This document shows, piece by piece, positions 16,269 to 25,378 of a DNA stretch of 64,000 bases. The notes under the pieces were generated by a model that ran no database searches, was not told where the DNA came from, and saw only the letters and a program-made list of their open reading frames with translations. Each line of letters begins with the position of its first letter. Within the stretch, counting starts at the first letter, position 1. The stretch is from Clostridium sp. UBA701 (lineage in GTDB: Bacteria > Bacillota > Clostridia > Clostridiales > Clostridiaceae), in NCBI GenBank assembly GCA_002298125.1, contig DBMJ01000001.1, positions 62,001 through 126,000 of the forward strand. The letters run 5' to 3'. The translations under genes and the position numbers were made by a program.

Positions 16269-17528
16269 TTAGTTCTTCCTAAATTCTTTATTGAAATATA
16301 ATACAGTAGATAATAGGATAATTGTAACTCCCATCACCAAAAATATTATTGGTACACTTATATACTGGGTTGCAATCCCCGTTATGGAAGTTCCTAGTGG
16401 AATTGCGCAGTAGTTAATCATCATTATGAAGGCTGCAATCCTTCCTAAAAGCTCCTGCTTTGTATTAGTCATTATATAGGTAGTTATGGGGGACACCATT
16501 ACAGGAATCAATAGCCCAAATATAAGAAACATTGAAGCAGCCGTGACAATAGGGGCAATGTTTCCCACAATAATATGTCCTGGTATAGAAAGTAGTGCAT
16601 AATCTATTCCAAATAATAACATGCCAAAGATCAATAGTGTAGATATCTTATATCTAGAACCAATTATTCCCATTAATAATCCACCTAAAATACTGCCTAT
16701 AGCAAAAGCCATACCCATAAGGCTTAATACTTCAGGCCCTCCTTTTAGTATATCCTTTGCAAATACAGTCATCAATACATTAATAGGAGAAAGACAAAAA
16801 TTAATGGCAGCAAACATTATTATAGTAAGCCTAATAATATAATTATTTTTAAGATACACAAAGCCTTCCTTCAAATCCCTTAGGTAATTTTTTACATTCA
16901 ACCCCTCATCCTCTATTTTTATATGATTATAAGCTATTAATGTCATTAAGAGTGCTGCACTAAAGAAAGTAATACTATCAATTAAAATAGCTCCCCATAT
17001 CCCTAAAAGTCCTATAAAAATTCCTGCAACTCCTGTGCCTATAAGCTCAAAAAGTCTGTAAATTGAGCTGGATACAGAATTTGCTGAAAGCATATCCTCT
17101 TTCTTTATCATAGCAGGTAAAATTGATATGGTTGCAGGAGACATAATAGTTTCCATAGTAGAATTTGCAATAGTAAATATAAAAAGATGCACTGGTCTTA
17201 ATAGCTCGTATTTATATAAAAACGCTGTAATTAATACTATGATGCCTCTTACTGTGTAACTTAGTATTATAAGCTTCTTCTTGTTAAATCTATCTGCAAG
17301 AACCCCAGCAAAGGGACCTAGAATAATATTGGGCAGAGCATTTACTGCAAGCAAAGTCCCAAGTAGAAGCTTTGAACCTGTGAGTATATAGACCATCCAG
17401 CCGTAGGCTATGGCATCTATTGCATCTCCAAATCTAGATATAGTATTTGCTGTAAGAAATATTGAAAAATTTCTATAATGCAGCAAGGCTTTTATTCCCT
17501 TCTTCTTATCCTTTAAAACAACTTCCAT
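16269..17528 (-). CDS. MFS drug/macrolide-type exporter
   Basis: Major facilitator protein of 419 residues with about 12 membrane segments, resembling the DHA3/Mef group of efflux pumps. The loop between segments 2 and 3 carries the MFS signature FAGVLADRFNKKKL. The N-terminus is short, basic and cytoplasmic (LKDKKKGIKALLHYRNF). GGGGG precedes the ATG. First gene of the operon with the ArsR-type regulator, which suggests ligand-induced export of a toxic compound. The substrate is not readable. Confidence 0.88.
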   Translation of the reverse strand: MEVVLKDKKKGIKALLHYRNFSIFLTANTISRFGDAIDAIAYGWMVYILTGSKLLLGTLLAVNALPNIILGPFAGVLADRFNKKKLIILSYTVRGIIVLITAFLYKYELLRPVHLFIFTIANSTMETIMSPATISILPAMIKKEDMLSANSVSSSIYRLFELIGTGVAGIFIGLLGIWGAILIDSITFFSAALLMTLIAYNHIKIEDEGLNVKNYLRDLKEGFVYLKNNYIIRLTIIMFAAINFCLSPINVLMTVFAKDILKGGPEVLSLMGMAFAIGSILGGLLMGIIGSRYKISTLLIFGMLLFGIDYALLSIPGHIIVGNIAPIVTAASMFLIFGLLIPVMVSPITTYIMTNTKQELLGRIAAFIMMINYCAIPLGTSITGIATQYISVPIIFLVMGVTIILLSTVLYFNKEFRKN

Positions 17529-17548
17529 TTTATTGTACCCCCATCTTT

Positions 17549-17597
17549 ATAAAATAAATTTAACATTAAAATTATTTTAACGTTAAATTTATTTTAT
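17549..17597. promoter_or_regulatory. 16-bp perfect inverted repeat, likely operator of the MFS-ArsR operon
   Basis: ATAAAATAAATTTAAC (17549-17564) and its exact complement GTTAAATTTATTTTAT (17582-17597), separated by 17 bases. The right edge of the 17-base centre repeats the TTTAAC motif. It sits 21 bases upstream of the MFS start, where the promoter must be, and fits binding by the ArsR-type regulator encoded in the operon. Confidence 0.65.
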
Positions 17598-17628
17598 AGC
17601 ATATAATTCTTTTTTTCAATAGAAAAAA

Positions 17629-17658
17629 CAAAAAAAGTCGAGATTTTTATCTCGACTT
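17629..17658 (-). terminator. Terminator after the BceS-like kinase gene
   Basis: Perfect 10-bp stem AAGTCGAGAT / ATCTCGACTT with a four-base loop; on the minus strand it runs into a long T tract. Confidence 0.9.
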
Positions 17659-17673
17659 AAATATCCTAATAAC

Positions 17674-18915
17674 TTAGTATTTTAGAAATGTGATAGTAAA
17701 CCTAGTACCTACTCCAATGGTGCTTTGTACCTCTATAAATCCATTGTGTGCCTCCACAATAGATTTTGCTAAGGCTAAGCCTATGCCAACGGAATCACTC
17801 TTTTGGGAGGTTTTTGCTTTGTAAAATCTCTTGAATATGTTTGGTAAGTCCTCTTCTTTAATTCCCTCTCCTGTATCCTCTATTACAATTCTTATATAGA
17901 TAGGATTTTCAACTAGCTCTAAGTTTATCTCTCCATCCCTTGGAGTATGCTCAATACCATTTTTTATTATATTTATAAGTGCCTCTTCAAGCCACAATCT
18001 ATCATGCTCAAGAAAGACTTCTTCCCTTTCCATTAAATTAATTCTTATATTTCTCTCAAGGGCTTTGCTTTCTAGAGCCTCCATTGAATCCTGTATCGTT
18101 TCATTTAAGCTTTGATTGTCTTTTACAAGCTCAATAGCATTAGCATCAAGCTTAGCAAGCTTAAGTATGCTTTTTATTAGCCAGATCATCCTGTGAAGCT
18201 GGTTTTGATTGTTTACTAAAAAGGTTTCTCTTTGTTCCTTGGACAATTCCTTGTGCAGCATAATGTCATTATAGATTATCATGGAGGAAAGAGGAGTTTT
18301 TAGCTGATGGGATATATCAGATAACAAATTAACTAAGAACTGTTTTTCCCCTATTAGCTCACTTATGTTATTTCTTATGGCCTCTCTCATGGAGTTAAAG
18401 GAAACTGCAAGCTTTGAGAAATCTCCTTCCTTGTTTTCACTTATAGTTATATCATAATCCCCATCAACCACTCTATTAGCAGCTGTTGTAAGCCTACTAA
18501 GCTTCTCATAGAAGAACCCATATTGGAAATAGTTAAAGGCAAAAAGAAAAATAATCATTAGAATAAACATCACAATAGTAGAATAGCTATTTTTAGCAAT
18601 AGTCTTATTAACATTTGGGAAAAGCTCGTCCTCTAATTCTTTGCTTAAACCATACTGATTTAAGATGGCCTTCCCCTTTATTGCTTCCGTCTCTGATACC
18701 TGTTTTGTAATAAGGGGTATTATCTCCTTTTCAAGCTCTGGATTTCTTTCTGTAATCCTTGCAGTGATAGCTCCAAGGCTATTTACATAATCCTCCTTTA
18801 AACTATCATGGTGCAGCTTTAATAAATATAGAGACAAAAACAAAAACAGAGTCATTAAGGATAGTAGAAGAATTGAACTTTTCTTTAGTTCAGGATTGAT
18901 AAAATATCTTTTCAT
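17674..18915 (-). CDS. Sensor histidine kinase of the ABC-transporter-linked two-component system
   Basis: Membrane kinase of 413 residues with two membrane segments (about 15-35 and 112-132) enclosing an extracytoplasmic domain of about 75 residues. HAMP-like region (about 140-190), HisKA with SDISHQLKTPLSS, ATPase with N box INIIKNGIEHTP, G1 EDTGEGI, F box FKRFYKAK and G2 GIGLALAKS. It lies 21 bases after the response regulator gene and downstream of an FtsX-type ABC transporter, which suggests sensing of an envelope-active compound with the transporter. Confidence 0.92.
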   Translation of the reverse strand: MKRYFINPELKKSSILLLSLMTLFLFLSLYLLKLHHDSLKEDYVNSLGAITARITERNPELEKEIIPLITKQVSETEAIKGKAILNQYGLSKELEDELFPNVNKTIAKNSYSTIVMFILMIIFLFAFNYFQYGFFYEKLSRLTTAANRVVDGDYDITISENKEGDFSKLAVSFNSMREAIRNNISELIGEKQFLVNLLSDISHQLKTPLSSMIIYNDIMLHKELSKEQRETFLVNNQNQLHRMIWLIKSILKLAKLDANAIELVKDNQSLNETIQDSMEALESKALERNIRINLMEREEVFLEHDRLWLEEALINIIKNGIEHTPRDGEINLELVENPIYIRIVIEDTGEGIKEEDLPNIFKRFYKAKTSQKSDSVGIGLALAKSIVEAHNGFIEVQSTIGVGTRFTITFLKY

Positions 18916-18936
18916 AATTTCTCCTCTTAGTTTAGA

Positions 18937-19626
18937 TTACTGATATACATCCTTGTTCCACTTATAGCCAAGCCCTCTTTGAGTCACAATGTATTCCGGT
19001 TCCTTAACATCCTCTTCTATTTTCTCTCTTATTCGTTTTATATAAACAGACAGTGTGTTTTCATCAAAGAAAGCCTCTCCTTCTGTTAGCTCACATAATA
19101 TTTCATCTCTTTTCATTAAAATATGCGGCTTTGATAAAAATATTAATAACAGCTTATACTCCTGGGCAGTAAGGATAATCTCCTGAGCATTTTTCTTAAC
19201 CATTGCTATTGAAGTGTCTACTACAATATTTCCACTTTTAAGAAGCTTTCCTGAGTTTACATTTCTAGAATTCCTTCTTATTAGTGCCTTAACTCTTGAT
19301 AGGAATTCTCTTACTCCAAAGGGCTTTGTAATATAATCATCTCCGCCTATTTCCAAGCCTAATACTATATTCACTTCATCATCAAGTGCCGTTAAAAACA
19401 TTATTGGCACATTGCTTTTTGCTCTTATTTGTTCACATAGCTTATAGCCATTTCCATCTGGTAAATTTATATCTAATATAATCAAATCAAATTTGTCTGA
19501 TTGAAATAGATTTTTCCCTTCCTCTATTGTGGCTGCTCTTATGACCTCATAACCTTCATCCACAAGGGTAAATTCTATACCCATTGCTAAGGACTCATCA
19601 TCCTCCACTAATAACAATCTATTCAT
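18937..19626 (-). CDS. OmpR-family response regulator
   Basis: Response regulator of 229 residues. The start at 19626 (MNRLLLVEDDESL) is preferred over the in-frame GTG at 19635, because GGGG lies at proper distance only from the ATG. Receiver domain: acidic pair VEDDE, phospho-acceptor Asp in LIILDINLPDGNG, Thr in MFLTALD, Lys in DYITKPFG. The C-terminal winged-helix domain (about 130-228) ends in VYIKRIREKIEED and TQRGLGYKW. Cotranscribed with the kinase, likely from the promoter at 19650-19678. It should regulate the neighbouring ABC transporter. Confidence 0.93.
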   Translation of the reverse strand: MNRLLLVEDDESLAMGIEFTLVDEGYEVIRAATIEEGKNLFQSDKFDLIILDINLPDGNGYKLCEQIRAKSNVPIMFLTALDDEVNIVLGLEIGGDDYITKPFGVREFLSRVKALIRRNSRNVNSGKLLKSGNIVVDTSIAMVKKNAQEIILTAQEYKLLLIFLSKPHILMKRDEILCELTEGEAFFDENTLSVYIKRIREKIEEDVKEPEYIVTQRGLGYKWNKDVYQ

Positions 19627-19649
19627 ACATCTCACCCCATCTCCCTTAC

Positions 19650-19678
19650 AGTATATTATAAAAGGATACCCTGTACAA
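19650..19678 (-). promoter_or_regulatory. Promoter of the response regulator-kinase pair
   Basis: Minus strand TTGTAC (19678-19673), 17-base spacer, TATACT (19655-19650). The -35 box and most of the spacer lie in one arm of the inverted repeat at 19662-19697. Confidence 0.5.
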
Positions 19679-19697
19679 TTACTGCACAGGTATCCTT
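19662..19697 (-). terminator. Inverted repeat between the ABC permease and response regulator genes
   Basis: AAGGATACCCTGT pairs with ACAGGTATCCTT (12 bp, one bulged C, loop about 10). On the minus strand it is followed by TTTT only, so it is a weak terminator for the permease gene. Because it overlaps the next promoter it may instead, or also, be a protein-binding site. Confidence 0.5.
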
Positions 19698-19708
19698 GTG
19701 TGGTAGTT

Positions 19709-22207
19709 TTAGAAATCCTCTCGAATAGCTTCTATAAGATTTTCCTTTTTAATTCTTGAAAGGGGAGATAATACCGATAAATATCCTATTATTAAAGCAG
19801 CTGCTCCAGCAATTAAAATTGCACTCCAGGGTATAGGCCATCCCAATTCTCTAACATCGTTAATTCCTCTATACATGAGGTAAGACAACCCACAACCTAT
19901 GATGGAACCATATATAGTGCCCATGACACCATATAATAATCCCTCCAGTACTATCATTTTCTTTAAACCCCTTTGAGTTAAACCAATGGATTTTAATGCG
20001 GAAAATTCTCTTTTTCTTAAGATAATGTTTGTTGTTATAGTATTTATTATGTTTACACTACCTATTAAGGATACCACTATAACAAATCCATATATTAATA
20101 TCTGTACCATTAACAGTGTAGATTTTTCTCTTCTGTTGCCATCAATATAGTTAATTATTTGTAAAGAAGGACTATCCTTTAACACCTTTTCCATTTCTGT
20201 TTTTACCTTTTCTTCCTGTTTTATGTCCTTTATAGTTATATTTAAATTTATTGGCTCTATGTCCTTCTCTGCAGTCAAATTCCTTGCAACCTCTTCTGTG
20301 GTGATTAGCTTCAACCCATTAGAGCCTCCTCTAAAGTTAAAGGGTTCATTTTCTAGTATTGCCATTACCTTGGCCTTCTTTATAACTCCCTTACCAAATT
20401 CCACCCTGCTTCCACCATCTTTTAAGGGTTGGTTATATTGAAGCTCTATTTCATCTCCCACTCTTACATTTGCTATGGAGCCAAAGTAATCTTTTTTTGT
20501 GTTTTCATTTCTTATTCTGTTTTTGTTTATTAAGATTACCCCATTTTCTTTGTTTAGCTTATCTATATCTATAGCACCAGATTGTATATATTTTCTTGTA
20601 GCCTCTAGAGAGTTCTTATCATAAACTGCTAAATAGCTTTGCAGGTTTGTTTTTTCACTACCCTCTAATGTTATATGTTTGTATATTCCTCCTATATTCT
20701 GAACTTCCTTAACCTCACTATTCTTGTTTATCCCAGCATCAAAATAGTAAATGTTGTATACTCCATAAATCTTGTCTATATAGCTTATGGCTTTTAAATT
20801 GTCTATGACCTTATCTGGAATTTTATAATCATCTTTTTGTGATTCATCTCTTATTACGGAGAAATGGATGTTTTTTGATTCATTAGGAGTTGAATACACT
20901 GTGAAAGACATATCCATAAAGGACTTAAAGGTTACAAATAATACTACGCTTATTACTATTGAAAACACTGTTATCCTATATCGTTTCTTGTTTCTCTTTA
21001 TGTTTTTAGCTGCCATTGCACCTTCAAAGCCAAACAGCTTGGAAGTAATAAGGTTTCTTCTCCTCTTTAGCTTTTCCTTTGTTATGGAGGCTCTACTGCT
21101 TATGGCTACTAGTGGTGATATTTTACCTGCAAAGAAAGCTGGTATTAAGGCTGATAGATATATAGATATTAGTCCTACTACAGCACTTACTCCCAATATA
21201 GAAGCATCTATATTAGGCTTCATAGGTATAACTGAATCCGCACCTATAATCTTAAAGGCAATACCTATGCCATAAATGGCTATGACTCCACATAGTAGCC
21301 CTAGGGGAACCCCTATCAGTGCAATGATTGTAGCCTCCCTTAAAACGATTTTTCTAATTTGCTTTGGAGTTGTTCCCACTGCTCTTAATAGTCCAAATTG
21401 CTTAATCCTCTCTACCACGCTTATCTGGAAGGAATTATAGATAACAGCTATAGTTGCAATTAATACTATTCCTACTATTATACCAATGGTCATATATAGT
21501 CCACTAAGATCGATGCCTTCATTTGCTCCCAGCAAAGCAAGCAGCATGCCATTTTCAATTACAGTTTTTTCCTCTCCTAATTGTTTTAACTCCTTTACTG
21601 CTGTCCTTAGGTTTGTTTTTGAGCTTATCTCTACCAACAATGCCGAGTTTCCCTTGCTTATGTCATTGTTTTTGGTTAATAAAATACCATTCCCATCTAT
21701 CTGGTTTTGCATAGTATTTTCCAATATGCCTACTAGGGTATACTCCTTATTATTAATCCTAAGCTTATCTCCTAGCTTAGCATTTTTATCAATTTGACTT
21801 AACACCCACTTTTCGATTGCCACTTCCTTTTGATTTTGAGGTAATTTTCCTTCCTTTGTTCTATAGGTAATAAGCTCCAAGGCTTTATCTGTAGCCATTA
21901 TTTCATTGACAACCAGATTTTCATTTATCCTTATCTCTTCTCCTACTCCGTAGAAGCCATATCTTGATACCTTAGGGTTATTTATTACCTTTGAAATCAA
22001 ATTACTATCTGTCTTTGTAAATATTAAATGATAGGAGCCATATTCAGCTTTTACCTGCTCTATTTCTGCCACCTGTATGCCATTAAAGAAAAGTCCTATG
22101 GAGGATATTAAGGCTACAGATAATATTATTCCTATAATAGTGAGTATAGTTCTTTTTTTATTGGCTTTTAGGTATTTACCTGTAAGATTCACATAACTTT
22201 TTATCAT
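19709..22207 (-). CDS. ABC transporter permease with two FtsX domains
   Basis: Permease of 832 residues from a GGAGG-preceded ATG. It is a tandem duplication. First half: membrane segment at about 18-38, an extracytoplasmic domain of about 200 residues and three membrane segments ending near 365. Second half: a membrane segment at about 400-420 (after MAAKNIKRNKKRY), a second extracytoplasmic domain of about 260 residues and three final segments. Both halves share the FtsX/MacB layout, as in LolCE-type and antimicrobial-peptide or lipoprotein exporters. The partner ATPase gene is 15 bases upstream. With the adjacent two-component system this suggests defence against an envelope-active peptide. 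Confidence 0.88.
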   Translation of the reverse strand: MIKSYVNLTGKYLKANKKRTILTIIGIILSVALISSIGLFFNGIQVAEIEQVKAEYGSYHLIFTKTDSNLISKVINNPKVSRYGFYGVGEEIRINENLVVNEIMATDKALELITYRTKEGKLPQNQKEVAIEKWVLSQIDKNAKLGDKLRINNKEYTLVGILENTMQNQIDGNGILLTKNNDISKGNSALLVEISSKTNLRTAVKELKQLGEEKTVIENGMLLALLGANEGIDLSGLYMTIGIIVGIVLIATIAVIYNSFQISVVERIKQFGLLRAVGTTPKQIRKIVLREATIIALIGVPLGLLCGVIAIYGIGIAFKIIGADSVIPMKPNIDASILGVSAVVGLISIYLSALIPAFFAGKISPLVAISSRASITKEKLKRRRNLITSKLFGFEGAMAAKNIKRNKKRYRITVFSIVISVVLFVTFKSFMDMSFTVYSTPNESKNIHFSVIRDESQKDDYKIPDKVIDNLKAISYIDKIYGVYNIYYFDAGINKNSEVKEVQNIGGIYKHITLEGSEKTNLQSYLAVYDKNSLEATRKYIQSGAIDIDKLNKENGVILINKNRIRNENTKKDYFGSIANVRVGDEIELQYNQPLKDGGSRVEFGKGVIKKAKVMAILENEPFNFRGGSNGLKLITTEEVARNLTAEKDIEPINLNITIKDIKQEEKVKTEMEKVLKDSPSLQIINYIDGNRREKSTLLMVQILIYGFVIVVSLIGSVNIINTITTNIILRKREFSALKSIGLTQRGLKKMIVLEGLLYGVMGTIYGSIIGCGLSYLMYRGINDVRELGWPIPWSAILIAGAAALIIGYLSVLSPLSRIKKENLIEAIREDF

Positions 22208-22222
22208 AATTTACCTCCATTA

Positions 22223-22912
22223 TCACTTTGTATTCTGAGTGTATTTATCAGCCGCTATTTCTCCATCTTCAATGGTAATTACCCTATCTGCCATAGAGGC
22301 AATGTTTATATCATGAGTTATAAGTATGAGAGTCTGATTATACTTTCTAGCAGTGAATTTTAATAGCTCTATAACCTCCTTGGAATTCTTGCTGTCTAGA
22401 TTCCCTGTAGGTTCATCTGCCAGCACTAAGGAAGGCCTGTTTAAAAGTGCCCTGCCAATGGATACTCTTTGCTGTTGTCCTCCTGAGAGCTCAGAGGGAA
22501 GATGTTTTCTTCTATCCTTAAGCCCAAGTAATTCTATTATCTCTTCTAAATAGCTCTTATCCACCTTGTCATTATCAAGTAGTGCTGGAAGAGCTATGTT
22601 TTCCTCTACGTCTAAAACAGGAATTAAGTTAAAGAATTGAAATACAAAGCCTATTTTTCTTCTTCTAAAGATTGCAAGCTTTTCTTCCTTGTATTCATAT
22701 ATACTTTCACCATCAATTATAATTCTTCCATCTGTAGGCCTGTCCAAACCTCCTATAAGGTGGAGAAGGGTACTTTTACCTGAACCTGATGCACCTACAA
22801 TGGCTACAAATTCTCCTTTATTGATAGACAAATTTATATTTTTCAGTGCTTCTACCTTATTTTCTCCCTTCCCATAAACCTTGCTTAAATTTTCGATTTT
22901 CAATATTTCCAT
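22223..22912 (-). CDS. ABC transporter ATPase (MacB/LolD type)
   Basis: ATP-binding subunit of 229 residues that should energise the FtsX-type permease encoded next. Walker A GASGSGKST, Q-loop VFQFFNLIP, signature LSGGQQQRVSIGRAL, Walker B LVLADEPTGNLD and H-loop ITHD are complete. The LADEPTGNLDS motif is typical of the MacB/LolD/BceA group. GAGGAG precedes the ATG. First gene of the transporter operon. Confidence 0.94.
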   Translation of the reverse strand: MEILKIENLSKVYGKGENKVEALKNINLSINKGEFVAIVGASGSGKSTLLHLIGGLDRPTDGRIIIDGESIYEYKEEKLAIFRRRKIGFVFQFFNLIPVLDVEENIALPALLDNDKVDKSYLEEIIELLGLKDRRKHLPSELSGGQQQRVSIGRALLNRPSLVLADEPTGNLDSKNSKEVIELLKFTARKYNQTLILITHDINIASMADRVITIEDGEIAADKYTQNTK

Positions 22913-22948
22913 ATGTATCTCTCCTCATTTCCTAATCTCATTGACTTA

Positions 22949-22977
22949 ATTATATTTTTATCATGTCATTATTTCCA
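22949..22977 (-). promoter_or_regulatory. Possible promoter of the ABC ATPase-permease operon
   Basis: Minus strand TGGAAA (22977-22972), 17-base spacer, perfect TATAAT (22954-22949). The -35 box is weak, as expected for an activator-dependent promoter. Confidence 0.3.
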
Positions 22978-22994
22978 TATCTATTGACTTACAG

Positions 22995-23026
22995 AAAAAA
23001 AAGCTATCTTACTAAGCTGTAAGATA
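22995..23026 (-). terminator. Terminator of the exopolysaccharide operon
   Basis: 8-bp stem TATCTTAC / GTAAGATA with a six-base loop; the minus strand continues with eight T. It closes the long leftward operon. Confidence 0.85.
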
Positions 23027-23095
23027 ACCCTTTTATTAAGCTTTTATATGGATATAGTGAATCTAAACTAGAGCAAAAAGCCCTGGCCATAGATA

Positions 23096-24745
23096 TTACC
23101 ATGAGCTTTTTTTAATAATTAGTGTTTTAAATTTATCTAGGAATAACTCCTTAACCCTATTAAATTCATGAATATTTAGTGACCAAATACTGGTGGTATA
23201 AACTATAACACCTATAATTACTGAAATAAATAAATTCAGTAAATTACCCTTAAATCCAGTGAATCTAGTTTCAAAATAACTATTTGTAAAGAAAACACAC
23301 AGGGACATGACTATAGAAGCATATAGTATTTTCGCTAAATTAACAACTATCCTTTTTTCATTTCTACACCCAATTTTTTTAGATAAAAAGCCTACCATTA
23401 AAATGGAACAAGCAAAGTCTGCAGCAGAGGAGCCTAACGCCAATGCCTTAATACCTAAATACGGCACTAGGGTAACACTACATAGAATGTTTAAGCCCAC
23501 CCCAAGTATACCTATAAGTATTGGAGTTTTTGTATCCTGAAGTGCATAGAAGGCTTTGTTATATACATCTCTGATTCCATAAATCATCATACCTATGGCG
23601 TAGAAAAGTAGTGCATCTGAGGTCATGTTTACAGCGTTTTCACCAAAGGCTCCATGCTTAAATAATATACTTATTATAGTGCTTCTTAATATCATTAATC
23701 CAAAGGAGGTTGGTATCATAATTAAACTTATACTTGTAACTGCTTGATTAGTATGTTTTTTAAATTCAGTAAAGTCTGTATCCTTAGCTTCCTTTGATAG
23801 CTTAGGATAAATTACAGTTACTATGGCAGTGGCGAATATACTATATATAATACCATTCACCAAGTTAGCATAGCTTAGTGCAGATATGCTCCCCTCTTGA
23901 AGTCCTGATGCCATTACATTGTTAATGATTATATTTAATTGATTAAAGCCAATGCCAATAAAAATTGGTGCAATTAGTAATAACATTTTCTTTATTCGTT
24001 TATCTTTAATATTTATCCTTAGTTTGGGTATATATTTGTTTTTAAATAACCATGGTAATTGTATTATTGTCTGCATGCCATAGCCTATGATTGTAGCTAT
24101 TGTAAGCCCCACTATACCAAATCTGGCACCAGACAAAATATAGATAATAATAGGTAAGCTCACCATTATTCCAACTAAGGCTGGGGCAGTAAATTCTTCT
24201 AGGGTTTGCAGTATTGCAATAAACCCACCGCTAATACACATAAATATTATATTTAGCATGCTTAGTTTAGTTAGCCTTAAGGTTACAGCATAGGCTTCAC
24301 CAGAAAACTTTGGCACAATCAGCTTAACAATTTGCGGAGAGAAAAAATAAGAAATACCAAATATAATAAAGGAGGCAATTATAAGCATGTTAATCACAGT
24401 ATTTGCAAACTTATACATATCCTCCTTGCCGTTTTTTATATAACTCTCACTTAGCATGGGAATAAAGGTAGTAATAACTGCTGCACCAATTATGTCAAAG
24501 AATAGACCTGCAATAGTTTGTGATGCCTTAAATGCATCCGTTTGATAATTAGCTCCGAATTTATCTGCTATTAATAATTCTCTTGTAAAACCCATAATCT
24601 TACTTAGAATTGATATTACAACAATTATACCTACAGAGGAAATAAGCTTAATTGAAGAGGTATTTTCACCTATTAATGAGCCCTCTTCTTTCTTGATACT
24701 ATTAGACCTTTTAAAAGCCCTTAGAACTGAAACTCTATATTTCAC
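23096..24745 (-). CDS. MurJ/MviN-family lipid-linked oligosaccharide flippase
   Basis: Multi-pass membrane protein of 549 residues with about 14 predicted segments. The N-terminal region SILSKIMGFTRELLIADKFGANYQ-like stretch and DAFKASQTI are the MurJ signature (Arg-Glu in segment 1). It begins at a GTG whose G is also the last base of the previous stop codon (TAGTG), so translation is coupled. As last gene of a polysaccharide operon that has no Wzx gene, it probably flips the undecaprenyl-linked repeat unit; it could alternatively be a second lipid II flippase. The N-terminal 25 residues are basic and cytoplasmic. Confidence 0.88.
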   Translation of the reverse strand: MKYRVSVLRAFKRSNSIKKEEGSLIGENTSSIKLISSVGIIVVISILSKIMGFTRELLIADKFGANYQTDAFKASQTIAGLFFDIIGAAVITTFIPMLSESYIKNGKEDMYKFANTVINMLIIASFIIFGISYFFSPQIVKLIVPKFSGEAYAVTLRLTKLSMLNIIFMCISGGFIAILQTLEEFTAPALVGIMVSLPIIIYILSGARFGIVGLTIATIIGYGMQTIIQLPWLFKNKYIPKLRINIKDKRIKKMLLLIAPIFIGIGFNQLNIIINNVMASGLQEGSISALSYANLVNGIIYSIFATAIVTVIYPKLSKEAKDTDFTEFKKHTNQAVTSISLIMIPTSFGLMILRSTIISILFKHGAFGENAVNMTSDALLFYAIGMMIYGIRDVYNKAFYALQDTKTPILIGILGVGLNILCSVTLVPYLGIKALALGSSAADFACSILMVGFLSKKIGCRNEKRIVVNLAKILYASIVMSLCVFFTNSYFETRFTGFKGNLLNLFISVIIGVIVYTTSIWSLNIHEFNRVKELFLDKFKTLIIKKSSW

Positions 24746-25350
24746 TATAACTTCGCCTCATTATCCCTTTGCTCGTATAATCCTTCTCGTTTTATTATTA
24801 CCTTTATTGTTTTAATCATAATTTTAATGTCTAATACTAAACTCCAGTTTTCAACATAGTAAATATCATACTTTATTTTTTCTGGCCAAGTTAAGGAATT
24901 TCTTCCACTTACTTGTGCCAGCCCAGTTATCCCAGGAAGCATGATGAGCCTCTTCTTTTCTGTTTCATCATAATCCTTAATCTGTGATAAAAGTGTTGGC
25001 CTTGGTCCAATTAAGCTCATATCTCCCTTTACTACATTAATTAGCTGTGGCAGCTCATCTAGGCTCATTTCCCTTAGGATTAAACCTATCCTTGTTATCC
25101 TTCTATCGTCTTCACTTATCTCATAGTCTATATCCAAATCAACTGTTCTTTCCTGCATAGTCCTAAATTTAATTATTTTAAAGGGTTTACCATTTTTACC
25201 CCCTCGCTCCTGCACAAAAAAAACTGGGCCTTTAGATGTAATTTTTATAAGCAGGGACAAAATAGCAAAAAGTGGGGTTAGTATTACTAGTAAAAATAAA
25301 CTTACTGATAAATCAAATATTTTTTTTACAATATACTGAAGCTTTCTCAT
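24745..25350 (-). CDS. Monotopic phosphoglycosyl transferase (PglC/EpsL-like sugar transferase)
   Basis: Initiating enzyme of polysaccharide assembly: it moves a sugar-1-phosphate from a UDP-sugar to undecaprenyl phosphate. The start at 25350 (MRKLQYIVKKIFD) follows GGAAG at seven bases; the longer reading frame would run into the upstream gene. The 201 residues make it the small, single-membrane-hairpin form. It shows FFVQERGGKNGKPFKIIKFRTM-type elements (VQERGG, KFRTM), the conserved MSLDELPQL (Asp-Glu catalytic pair), DMSLIGPRP and LPGITGLAQVSGR. Given the PglF/PglE-like genes upstream, its substrate may be a UDP-diamino-trideoxy sugar. Confidence 0.92.
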   Translation of the reverse strand: MRKLQYIVKKIFDLSVSLFLLVILTPLFAILSLLIKITSKGPVFFVQERGGKNGKPFKIIKFRTMQERTVDLDIDYEISEDDRRITRIGLILREMSLDELPQLINVVKGDMSLIGPRPTLLSQIKDYDETEKKRLIMLPGITGLAQVSGRNSLTWPEKIKYDIYYVENWSLVLDIKIMIKTIKVIIKREGLYEQRDNEAKL

Positions 25351-25378
25351 TCCTTCACTTCCTTGTAAACTATTATGT

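Noticed and set aside
20868..21275. 135-codon plus-strand frame inside the FtsX permease gene
   Set aside because: Antisense to a membrane protein gene; its composition is the usual result of reading complementary hydrophobic codons.
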